The position numbers were made by a program, and so were the translations under genes. This document shows, piece after piece, positions 7,333-12,295 of a stretch of DNA of 12,295 nt. The DNA is from Asaia bogorensis (GTDB taxonomy: Bacteria > Pseudomonadota > Alphaproteobacteria > Acetobacterales > Acetobacteraceae): positions 1-12,295 of the forward strand of contig CAMCHA010000022.1 in assembly GCA_945874515.1 (NCBI GenBank), written 5' to 3'. Each line of letters starts with the position of its first letter. Position 1 is the stretch's first letter. The notes under the pieces were generated by a model, which saw only the letters and a list, made by a program, of their open reading frames with translations, did no database searches and had not been told where the DNA came from.

Positions 7333-7836
7333 TCACGCCGTCGCCACTGGCAGGCCATGATAACCGCGGGCGTAATACATCAGGCAGCCGGCCTGCATAT
7401 CGGCAAAGCGCACCGCCTCAACACTCGCGAAGACCACGCTATGCGTGCCTTGTTCCATCACCTCCGTAATCCGGCAATCGAAACTCGCCGCAGCGCCATC
7501 CAACGCAGGCGCCCCAGTGACCAGGTTGGTCCATGCCCCCGCAGCAAAGCGCGCTGCCATGTCCAATGCGCCGCTCGGCGCGGAAAAGGCGTCGGAAACG
7601 CCCTGCTGTCCGGCGGCGAGCGTATTCACGCAAAGCACGCCATTCGCCAAAAACAGCGCACTGCGCGGGCTGGTGCGATTGAGGCAGACCAGCAAAGTGG
7701 CCGGGTCATCTGTCACGGAACAGACGGCAGTTGCGGTAATGCCGCCTTTGCCCGCCACGCCATCGGTGGTGATGATATTCACCGCCGCCCCAAGCCTAGC
7801 CATGGCGTCGCGAAATTCCTGGCGAGAGACGGGCAT
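7333..7836 (-). CDS. Flavin reductase family protein (HpaC/RutF-like)
   Basis: This is a probable NAD(P)H:FMN/FAD oxidoreductase of the short-chain flavin reductase family that supplies reduced flavin to a partner monooxygenase. The 167-residue product carries the family pattern throughout: FRDAMARLGAAVNIITTDG (about 8-26), GITATAVCSVTDDPATLLVC (about 32-51), LCVNTLAAGQQGVSDAF, WTNLVTGAPALDGAAASFDC and the terminal YYARGYHGLP. I chose the ATG at 7834-7836 because AAGGA lies nine bases upstream and it matches the family N-terminus. An upstream GTG would add 15 residues and overlap the acetyltransferase gene. No two-component monooxygenase is adjacent; the nearest oxygenase-like gene (ABM, 9251) is on the other strand and of a cofactor-independent type, so the partner is unknown. 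The gap to the sbtA-like gene is 44 bases. Confidence 0.85.
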   Translation of the reverse strand: MPVSRQEFRDAMARLGAAVNIITTDGVAGKGGITATAVCSVTDDPATLLVCLNRTSPRSALFLANGVLCVNTLAAGQQGVSDAFSAPSGALDMAARFAAGAWTNLVTGAPALDGAAASFDCRITEVMEQGTHSVVFASVEAVRFADMQAGCLMYYARGYHGLPVATA

Positions 7837-7877
7837 GGTGGGCAATCCTTGAATCGGGCTTGGGCGCGAAGCCTCTA

Positions 7878-8441
7878 TCACCCCAAGCGGGCGCCGTCAC
7901 GCCAGCCGGCCTGGTCCAAACGATAAAGCAAATGGCGCCGATAGTGATGGCCTTCCGGCAGGCGCGGATGGTCGAATTCGCCCGCCGCCGTCATGCCGAG
8001 CTTTTCCATGAGCTTCCAGGAAGCAGCATTGCCCGGCACGGTGAAGGCGACGATGGAAGAAAGCCCAAGCGTGCCGAAGCCATGCGCCAAGGCGGCGCGC
8101 GCCGCTTCTTCGGCATAGCCCAGGCGGCGAAAGCGCGGGCCAATGCGCCAGCCAATTTCCACCGTCGGCGTGAAATCAGCCTGCCAAGGAATAGTCATCA
8201 GCCCCACCACGCCCACAAAATCGCCTGTCGCGGCTTCGGCCACCACCCAAAAACCCCAGCCATGCTCAGCGAAATGCGCGCGCAGCCGTGCCGCCCAGGC
8301 ATCACTCTCAGCCCGATTCATGGTGGCGGCGAAGTAGCGCATGCTTTCCGGATCACCATTGATGGCGAAAAGCGGGTCAAGATCCTCATCCCGCCAGGGG
8401 CGGAGGATCAGGCGTTTTGAAGTGAGCGTCGCGGCGTTCAT
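7878..8441 (-). CDS. GNAT family N-acetyltransferase (RimJ/RimL-like)
   Basis: This cytoplasmic acetyl-CoA-dependent acetyltransferase has 187 residues, the usual size for the RimJ/RimL (Acetyltransf_3) branch. It opens with LTSKRLILRPWRDEDLDPLF, typical of that branch. The core includes WGFWVVAEAATGDFVGVVGL (about 82-101), VEIGWRIGPRFRRLGYAEEA (about 113-132), which holds the acetyl-CoA pyrophosphate-binding segment equivalent to 'R..GxA/G', and NAASWKLMEKLGMTAAGEF (about 158-176). The substrate cannot be told from sequence. It is the first gene of the minus-strand group and is divergent from the LysE-type gene across a 160-base gap. An AAGAAG stretch before the ATG may serve as ribosome-binding site. 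The stop lies 41 bases before the flavin reductase start. Confidence 0.87.
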   Translation of the reverse strand: MNAATLTSKRLILRPWRDEDLDPLFAINGDPESMRYFAATMNRAESDAWAARLRAHFAEHGWGFWVVAEAATGDFVGVVGLMTIPWQADFTPTVEIGWRIGPRFRRLGYAEEAARAALAHGFGTLGLSSIVAFTVPGNAASWKLMEKLGMTAAGEFDHPRLPEGHHYRRHLLYRLDQAGWRDGARLG

Positions 8442-8542
8442 GCGCGCTTCTTAGCCTAAACAGCCAGGCCACGCACCGAGGGGAAACTAGCCCCAGCAGC
8501 CAACCGGGCTTGGCGTAGTCCATAGCGGCTCACGGTTTTCGA

Positions 8543-8571
8543 TTGCAATTCGGTCACCCGCCCACCATAGT
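8543..8571 (+). promoter_or_regulatory. Candidate sigma-70-like promoter for the LysE-monooxygenase-racemase set
   Basis: In the divergent 160-base gap, TTGCAA (8543-8548) and CATAGT (8566-8571) sit 17 bases apart and each match four of six consensus positions. An AT-rich stretch follows, and the LysE-type start lies about 30 bases downstream. The -35 element overlaps the 8-base palindrome ATTGCAAT (8542-8549), which might be half of an operator. The rest of the gap (8442-8540) shows only a short GGGG/CCCC inverted repeat around 8479-8494 and nothing else I can assign. This is a prediction from consensus matching only. Confidence 0.35.
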
Positions 8572-8601
8572 AAAAAAGTCTCAACAAATGGAAGCGCTAC
8601 T

Positions 8602-9243
8602 ATGCAGGATGTTGGTCTCTATCTCCCGGGCATCCTTCTTTCTTACGCAGCCTTCCTGCTCGCAATTGCAAGTCCGGGGCCTAACATCCTAGCGGTCATC
8701 GGAACTTCGATGAGCGTCGGCCGCGCCTCCGGCATGGCACTAGCTTTCGGCGTGTCCGCAGGCTCATTCACTTGGGGCCTCCTCACGGCATTCGGATTGT
8801 CAGCTATTGTGGCCAGCTATGCATGGGCCCTTTTTGCCATCAAGATTTTTGGCGGCATTTATCTTTTGTGGCTCGCTTATAAGTCGCTCAAGTCGGCCGC
8901 CTCGCGCCATGATATCGAAGCCAAGGAGCTGGCGGGGGGGCGTCGCACTCCATTCGGATATTTCAGCCGAGGCTACGTTATCCAGATGACCAATCCCAAG
9001 GCGGCACTTGCTTGGATTGCCATCATTTCATTGGGCTTGAAGGACGGCGCGCCGCTTTGGGTTAGTGCAGCCATCGTTCTTGGAACATTTCTGTTATCAG
9101 TCATCATCCACACGCTTTACGCCATAGCATTTTCGACACCGGTTATGGTTCGCCTCTACGGCAGAGCCCGTCGGGCCATCCAAGGTGTGCTGGGCGTGTT
9201 TTTTGCCTTTGCAGGTCTGCGCATGCTTATGCATCGGAGCTGA
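8602..9243 (+). CDS. LysE/RhtB family exporter
   Basis: This inner-membrane exporter of the LysE/RhtB superfamily exports amino acids or related small metabolites. The 213-residue protein has about six hydrophobic segments and family landmarks: LLAIASPGPNILAVIGTSMS (about 20-39, with the conserved SPGPN), a Gly-rich GMALAFGVSAGSFTWG that follows, IFGGIYLLWLAYKSLKSA (about 77-94), and GYVIQMTNPKAALAW (about 124-138) with the conserved NPKA motif. GGAAG (8590-8594) precedes the ATG at good spacing. It is first of a three-gene set with an ABM monooxygenase and a racemase-like protein, so its natural substrate may be linked to their product. Base use is less GC-rich than in the flanking core genes, suggesting acquisition. 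Confidence 0.88.
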   Translation: MQDVGLYLPGILLSYAAFLLAIASPGPNILAVIGTSMSVGRASGMALAFGVSAGSFTWGLLTAFGLSAIVASYAWALFAIKIFGGIYLLWLAYKSLKSAASRHDIEAKELAGGRRTPFGYFSRGYVIQMTNPKAALAWIAIISLGLKDGAPLWVSAAIVLGTFLLSVIIHTLYAIAFSTPVMVRLYGRARRAIQGVLGVFFAFAGLRMLMHRS

Positions 9244-9250
9244 GACGACC

Positions 9251-9577
9251 ATGACATACATTGATCCAACTGCGGCCAACCTCAACTCTGGGTTCGTCGT
9301 GGCGATTCATCTTGTAGCGAAAGAAGGCGAAGGAGACGCGGTTGCTGATATATTGCAGCGGCTAGTCGCTCCGACCATGGCAGAACCGGGCGTGAAGTTC
9401 TTCATGCCTTATCGATCACCAACGAACCCTCTGGCCTTTTTCGTGTACGAACTATACGTGAACCAAGCGGGATGGGATGCCCACAACAGGTCCGCCCATT
9501 TCTTGAGTGTCGTTGATGATCTGGTACAACGGGTCGCATCGCGGGAACGCGTGCCTTTCGTTCCATTTGTCACCTGA
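9251..9577 (+). CDS. Small ABM-domain monooxygenase (YgiN-like, antibiotic biosynthesis monooxygenase fold)
   Basis: This 108-residue protein has the dimeric alpha/beta ABM fold: a first strand GFVVAIHLVAKEGEGDAVAD (about 13-32), the helix ILQRLVAPTMAEPGVKFF, a strand with PLAFFVYELYVNQAGWDAHN (about 59-78), and RSAHFLSVVDDLVQR, where 'H...S..F' in relatives is the usual 'H..T.HF'. Members act as cofactor-free quinol or polyketide oxygenases or as heme-degrading enzymes; the reaction here is unknown. I chose the ATG at 9251 because GGAG (9236-9239) lies upstream and the longer in-frame start falls inside the LysE-type gene. It begins 7 bases after that gene's stop, so the two are surely co-transcribed. 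Confidence 0.8.
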   Translation: MTYIDPTAANLNSGFVVAIHLVAKEGEGDAVADILQRLVAPTMAEPGVKFFMPYRSPTNPLAFFVYELYVNQAGWDAHNRSAHFLSVVDDLVQRVASRERVPFVPFVT

Positions 9578-9596
9578 CTGATAAAGCCAATACACT
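9567..9596 (+). promoter_or_regulatory. Candidate weak internal promoter before the racemase-like gene
   Basis: TTGTCA (9567-9572, five of six consensus matches) and TACACT (9591-9596, four of six) are 18 bases apart, ending about 40 bases before the racemase-like start. The 59-base gap (9578-9636) also holds a run of seven T at 9610-9616, but no stem precedes it, so it is not a terminator. Consensus matching only. Confidence 0.22.
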
Positions 9597-9636
9597 GATA
9601 GCCGGCAAATTTTTTTCCGAGTCATGGAAGGCCAGC

Positions 9637-10302
9637 ATGCGTATTTCGTTTTTGCACACTGCGGACGTGCACATTTCAACGTTTGACCGCATCTTTGCAG
9701 ACCTCGAAAGCGATGCTCGGCTGGTCCACCGTGTAGAGGCAGACCTGCTGGCGCGCGCACGCTCTCACGGTTTGGAGTCTGTCAGGGCAGAAACAATGGA
9801 AGCGTTAGCTGATCTAGCTTCTGCCGATGCAGTAGTGTGTACGTGCTCGACACTTGGCCCTTTGGCCGACAGTGCTGCGGAGAAGTTCGGTCATGTTGTC
9901 CGAATCGACCGCCCCGTTATGGAAGAAGCGTGCAGAATCGGCGGACGCGTTCTTGTGGCGATCTGTCTTGAAAGCACTCGCTCGCCAACCATTGCTCTTC
10001 TGGAGCAATGCGCGGTTCAATTGAATAAGAAGATCAATGTCGAGGTTCACTTGTGCGATACCGCTTGGCCCTTCTTCGAAGCCGGCGATATCAACGGCTT
10101 TGCCGACAGCATTTCCCGAAGCACAAAGGAAAGACTTGGTGAGCTTGGGGGCGTCGATTGCATCGTGCTTGCTCAGGCCTCGATGCATGTTGCTGCGCAA
10201 ATGTTCGAGGATGTGGGCGTTCCGGTCCTGACTTCCCCCTTGATGGCGGCAAAGCAATCAATCGAGATTGCAAGTCAGTCCAGACATCATGACCAGCATT
10301 AA
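9637..10302 (+). CDS. Asp/Glu racemase superfamily protein with an altered second active-site motif
   Basis: This 221-residue cytoplasmic protein of the aspartate/glutamate racemase superfamily includes relatives such as hydantoin racemase, maleate isomerase and arylmalonate decarboxylase. The first half carries the Cys motif VVCTCSTLGPLAD (C68 and C70; C70 is the presumed catalytic one), followed by IDRPVMEEA (about 90-98) and the STRSPTIALLEQ helix. The second half has VDCIVLAQASMHVAAQMF (about 173-190): where two-Cys racemases have a Cys, this protein has Ala181. That suggests a one-Cys reaction (decarboxylase or isomerase) or a different role, which is inference. GGAAGG (9626-9631) precedes the ATG. 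It is last of the LysE-ABM set, and its stop lies only 3 bases before the putative left end of an IS remnant, so its C-terminus could be slightly altered. Confidence 0.75.
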   Translation: MRISFLHTADVHISTFDRIFADLESDARLVHRVEADLLARARSHGLESVRAETMEALADLASADAVVCTCSTLGPLADSAAEKFGHVVRIDRPVMEEACRIGGRVLVAICLESTRSPTIALLEQCAVQLNKKINVEVHLCDTAWPFFEAGDINGFADSISRSTKERLGELGGVDCIVLAQASMHVAAQMFEDVGVPVLTSPLMAAKQSIEIASQSRHHDQH

Positions 10303-10305
10303 GGC

Positions 10306-10653
10306 TGAGCCACTGCCAGTTTGATGGACACGAAGGTAAGATCGTGACCCATAAGCCGGAGACTATATATGACGAGGCGGAAGTTCAGCTGCGAGTTCAA
10401 GATCAATGCAGTAAGGTTGGTGACAGATCGTGGCGTGGCGGTTGCCGAGGCTGCCCGTGATTTGGATATCGCCGAGAGCGTTCTTCGGAGCTGGGTGCTG
10501 GAATGAAGCGTGGGTCCTGCTGCCGCCTTTCCCGGGAACGGGCAGATGCAGGCCGATTTGGCCGAGATTGCCGCCTTGAAGAATGATGTCGTCCGACTCC
10601 GGGCGGAGCAAGACATCCTGAAGAAAGCGGCAGGTTTTGTCGCGCGCGAAGAG
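10306..10653 (+). mobile_element. IS3-family insertion sequence remnant (left end and orfA only)
   Basis: A broken orfA typical of IS3-family elements lies at 10369-10650. The sequence from 10306 (starting TGAGCCACTGCCAGTTTGAT) has the look of a left terminal inverted repeat, beginning with TG and placed about 60 bases before orfA. No matching right end and no orfB (the DDE integrase) exist before the CoA-transferase gene, which starts at 10667. The right part was therefore deleted. An AT-rich TATATAT (10364-10370) overlaps the orfA start. The exact right junction, somewhere about 10645-10655, is inferred from where orfA similarity ends. The stretch 10303-10666 holds nothing else. Confidence 0.7.
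10369..10650 (+). pseudogene. IS3-family transposase OrfA, interrupted by an in-frame stop and lacking its 3' partner
   Basis: Reading from ATG 10369 gives MTRRKFSCEFKINAVRLVTD followed by RGVAVAEAARDLDIAESVLR and SWVLE, then TGA at 10504-10506. That is the helix-turn-helix of IS3 OrfA (family pattern 'RR.FT.EFK..AV.LV..RG.SVA.AA..L'). The same frame then continues with AAAFPGNGQMQ, the leucine-zipper-like LAEIAALKNDVVRLRAEQD and ILKKAAGFVARE, which are the normal second half of OrfA. A single nonsense change thus splits it; both halves stay in frame. OrfB is absent. The product would be a 45-residue peptide with no transposase activity. Confidence 0.8.
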
Positions 10654-10666
10654 AAAGGAGAACGTC

Positions 10667-11494
10667 ATGAACCCGATCAGCCTGGAAGCGCTGGCCGCCG
10701 AGGTGCCCGATGGGGCCATGCTCGCTTTGCCCCCCGATAATTCCCTGCCCTCGGTCGCGCTGGCCAAGGCGTTGATCCGGCGCGGGGTGCGCAATCTGCG
10801 CCTGGTGGGCGTGCCGGTTTCGGGCTTTGCCACGGATATACTGATCGGCGCTGGCTGCGTCACCAGCGTGCAGACCAGCGCGGTTTCGCTTGGTGAGGCC
10901 GGCTTCGCGCCGCGCTTCAGCGCTGCCTTGCGCGCGGGGAAGATCAAGGTGATTGATGCCACCTGCCCCGCCATTCACACCATGCTGCAAGCCGCTGAAA
11001 AAGGCGTGCCCTTCATGCCGCTGCGTGGGTTGATCGGCAGCGATATCCTGGCCAATCGGCCGGATTGGAAAGTGGTGCCAAACCCCTTCGCGACGGATGG
11101 CGAAGACCCGATTGTGCTGCTGCCCGCGCTAAACCCTGATTTCGTCTGCTTCCATGCGCTGATGGCGGATGAGGAAGGCAATGTCTGGGTCGGGCGGCGG
11201 CGCGAATGCGCCACCATCGCGCATGCATCAAAGCGCGCCTTGGTGACGGTGGAACGCGTGGTGCCGGGCAATTTCCTGGAAGATGAACGCCTCGCCTCCG
11301 GCGCCATCAACGCCACCTATATCAGTGGCATCGCCATTGCTGAGCGCGGCGCGCGCCCGGTGGCGCTGCTTGATGAATATGGCTTTGATGGCGCTTATGT
11401 CAGCGAATATGCCCGCATGGCGCGGAGCGAAGAAGGTTTTGCTGCCTGGTGCGCGCGCGAAGTGTTTGAACAAAAAGCACAGGCCGCAGAATGA
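10667..11494 (+). CDS. Class I CoA-transferase-like subunit A (IpdA/GctA-like)
   Basis: This is the alpha subunit of a heterodimeric CoA-transferase-fold enzyme, probably acting on an acyl-CoA in a degradation pathway. The 275-residue product starts at ATG 10667 behind a strong AAAGGAG (10654-10660). Family features are PDGAMLALPPDNSLPSVALA (about 16-35), RNLRLVGVPVSGFATDILIG (about 43-62), VPFMPLRGLIGSD (about 115-127), IVLLPALNPDFVCFHALMAD and GNVWVGRR (about 170-178). In the family's 'V-E-E/Y' position before the PFLPTR segment this protein reads VIDATCPAIHTML, so the usual acidic residue is not seen. It could be a transferase, a ring-opening hydrolase like IpdAB, or a diverged form. Its stop overlaps the next start as ATGA. 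Its leader is IS-derived. Confidence 0.75.
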   Translation: MNPISLEALAAEVPDGAMLALPPDNSLPSVALAKALIRRGVRNLRLVGVPVSGFATDILIGAGCVTSVQTSAVSLGEAGFAPRFSAALRAGKIKVIDATCPAIHTMLQAAEKGVPFMPLRGLIGSDILANRPDWKVVPNPFATDGEDPIVLLPALNPDFVCFHALMADEEGNVWVGRRRECATIAHASKRALVTVERVVPGNFLEDERLASGAINATYISGIAIAERGARPVALLDEYGFDGAYVSEYARMARSEEGFAAWCAREVFEQKAQAAE

Positions 11495-12243
11495 CCGAGA
11501 TCAAGCTGGAAGAACGCATCGCCGTTGCGCTGGCGAAGCTGATCCTGGACCCGAGCGCGCCGCCCGCCCGCCACATCGCGGTTGGTGCGGCATCGCCCAT
11601 GCCTGCGGCGGCGTGTTGGCTGGTGAAGAAGCAAGGCAATCCTGTGCGGCTTTCGCTGCTGCATAAGCGCAGCGGCAATCCGTTTACGGAAGGCACGCGC
11701 GAGTTGTTTGACCTGACCGGCCAGGGACGGATTGATCTGTTCTTCCTGGGCGGTGGGCAGATTGATGGCAGCGCCAACCTGAACCTGGTCGGCACCGGCG
11801 AATGGCCCGGCATGGGTGTGCGTTTTCCCGGCAGCTTTGGTTCGGCCTTCATGTATTTCATGACACCGCGCACCATCCTGTTCCGCGAAGAACACACGCC
11901 GCGCGTTTTTGTGGAGAAGGTGGATAACATCTCCGCCCCCGGTGTCTCCCCGCCCGGCGTGTTTCGCCGCGGCACGGCGCAGGCGCTGGTGACGGGGCGC
12001 TGCGTGTTTCGCTTCCACCCTGATCGCGCGCGGTTCTCGCTGGAGAGTGTGCATCCTGGTGAGACGGTGGAAAGTGTGCGTGAAGCAACCGGCTTTACGT
12101 TTGACGTGACAGGCGATGTGCCCTTCACGCCAGACCCGACGCCGGAAGAACTCGCGCTGCTGCGCGGGCCGATCTGTGATGAAATGATGGAAACCTACCC
12201 GGAATTCTGCACCCGGGTCTTTGGCAGGAAACAAGCGGCATGA
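11491..12243 (+). CDS. Class I CoA-transferase-like subunit B (IpdB/GctB-like)
   Basis: This beta subunit partners the preceding subunit A, and the ATGA overlap indicates coupled synthesis in equal amounts. The 250-residue product has the family's FFLGGGQIDGSANLNLVGTG (about 84-103, the 'GGxQID..GN.N' signature), then GVRFPGSFGSAFMYFM, VDNISAPGVSPPG (about 145-157) and a C-terminal PTPEELALLRGPI. In glutaconate CoA-transferase the nucleophilic Glu lies in a 'VESG'-type strand; the nearest equivalent here reads LSLLHKRSGNPF, with no Glu before Ser-Gly. This is an alignment by eye. IpdAB-type enzymes of sterol/ring degradation are known to work as hydrolases without that Glu, so a related hydrolase role is possible. 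Its stop overlaps the next start as ATGA. Confidence 0.75.
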   Translation: MTEIKLEERIAVALAKLILDPSAPPARHIAVGAASPMPAAACWLVKKQGNPVRLSLLHKRSGNPFTEGTRELFDLTGQGRIDLFFLGGGQIDGSANLNLVGTGEWPGMGVRFPGSFGSAFMYFMTPRTILFREEHTPRVFVEKVDNISAPGVSPPGVFRRGTAQALVTGRCVFRFHPDRARFSLESVHPGETVESVREATGFTFDVTGDVPFTPDPTPEELALLRGPICDEMMETYPEFCTRVFGRKQAA

Positions 12244-12295
12244 ATGACGCAAGCATCGCCACCAAGGGTCTCGCCCGTTCCGCTGGCGCTTTGGC
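12240..12295 (+). CDS. Start of a further gene in the CoA-transferase operon (cut by window end)
   Basis: An ATG at 12240 overlaps the subunit B stop (ATGA) and opens a frame reading MNDASIATKGLARSAGAL up to the window edge. This type of overlap repeats the junction before it, so a third coupled gene is likely. A second ATG at 12244 in another frame (MTQASPPRV...) is also open, so the frame is not certain. Eighteen residues are too few to name a product. Confidence 0.5.
   Translation, partial: MNDASIATKGLARSAGAL

Noticed and set aside
7837..7881. Longer GTG start for the flavin reductase
   Set aside because: It would overlap the acetyltransferase gene, adds non-family residues and lacks a ribosome-binding site as good as the AAGGA before the internal ATG.
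7009..7926. Plus-strand open frame (305 codons) across the sbtA-like and flavin reductase genes
   Set aside because: It spans two real minus-strand genes and their gap; composition is that of a shadow frame.
9185..9250. Longer in-frame start for the ABM monooxygenase
   Set aside because: It lies inside the LysE-type gene and adds Cys-rich residues foreign to the family; the ATG at 9251 has GGAG upstream.
9601..9620. Run of seven T after GCCGGC as an intrinsic terminator after the ABM gene
   Set aside because: GCCGGC is only a six-base palindrome with no loop, so no stable hairpin precedes the T-run.
10637..10666. Upstream TTG start for CoA-transferase subunit A
   Set aside because: The extension is translated from IS remnant sequence; the ATG at 10667 has a strong AAAGGAG at six bases.
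11395..12252. Long minus-strand open frame (285 codons) opposite CoA-transferase subunit B
   Set aside because: Antisense to a clear family member and rich in His/Arg with no domain pattern.
1..12295. CRISPR array, tRNA, rRNA or attachment-site repeats
   Set aside because: No regularly spaced repeats, cloverleaf-like sequence or rRNA signature was seen on either strand by eye.

Overview
The window reads as chromosomal DNA of a GC-rich alphaproteobacterium. The gene order scpA-scpB-...-tatB-tatC-serS is typical of that class. Codon use and protein style (Ala/Arg/Pro-rich, G/C third positions) suggest Rhodospirillales, perhaps Acetobacteraceae such as Roseomonas relatives. That placement is an inference, and no rRNA or other taxonomic marker is present.

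Region 1 (1-5031, + strand) is a tightly packed core operon. It holds the end of scpA, then scpB (condensin-associated kleisin and winged-helix subunits), an orphan Fe/polyamine-type ABC ATPase, tatB, tatC and serS. Several junctions overlap (scpA/scpB; scpB/ABC as GTGA). The ABC ATPase lies where related genomes often carry tatA, and no tatA is visible here.

Region 2 (8441 back to 5028, - strand) is a likely five-gene unit: a GNAT acetyltransferase, an HpaC/RutF-type flavin reductase, an SbtA-type sodium/bicarbonate permease, a small P-II-like SbtB partner, and a secreted lytic transglycosylase. The last gene converges on serS with interlocked stop codons (4-base overlap). SbtA/SbtB is best known from the cyanobacterial CO2-concentrating mechanism, so its presence in an apparent heterotroph is notable.

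Region 3 (8602-10302, + strand) is a three-gene set with visibly lower GC and more mixed codon use: a LysE/RhtB exporter, an ABM-type (YgiN-like) small monooxygenase, and an Asp/Glu-racemase-superfamily protein that keeps the first catalytic Cys motif but has Ala where the second is expected. A broken IS3-family orfA (about 10306-10650) follows directly. The set therefore looks like an acquired block with a mobile-element scar at its right edge.

Region 4 (10667-12295, + strand) returns to host-like composition. It contains two translationally coupled subunits of a class I CoA-transferase-like (IpdA/IpdB, glutaconate CoA-transferase family) enzyme in which the usual catalytic Glu motifs are not evident. 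The start of a third coupled gene is cut by the window end. The IS remnant ends just before the strong ribosome-binding site of the first subunit, so IS-derived DNA now forms the leader of this operon.

No tRNA, rRNA, CRISPR array or convincing intrinsic terminator was found.
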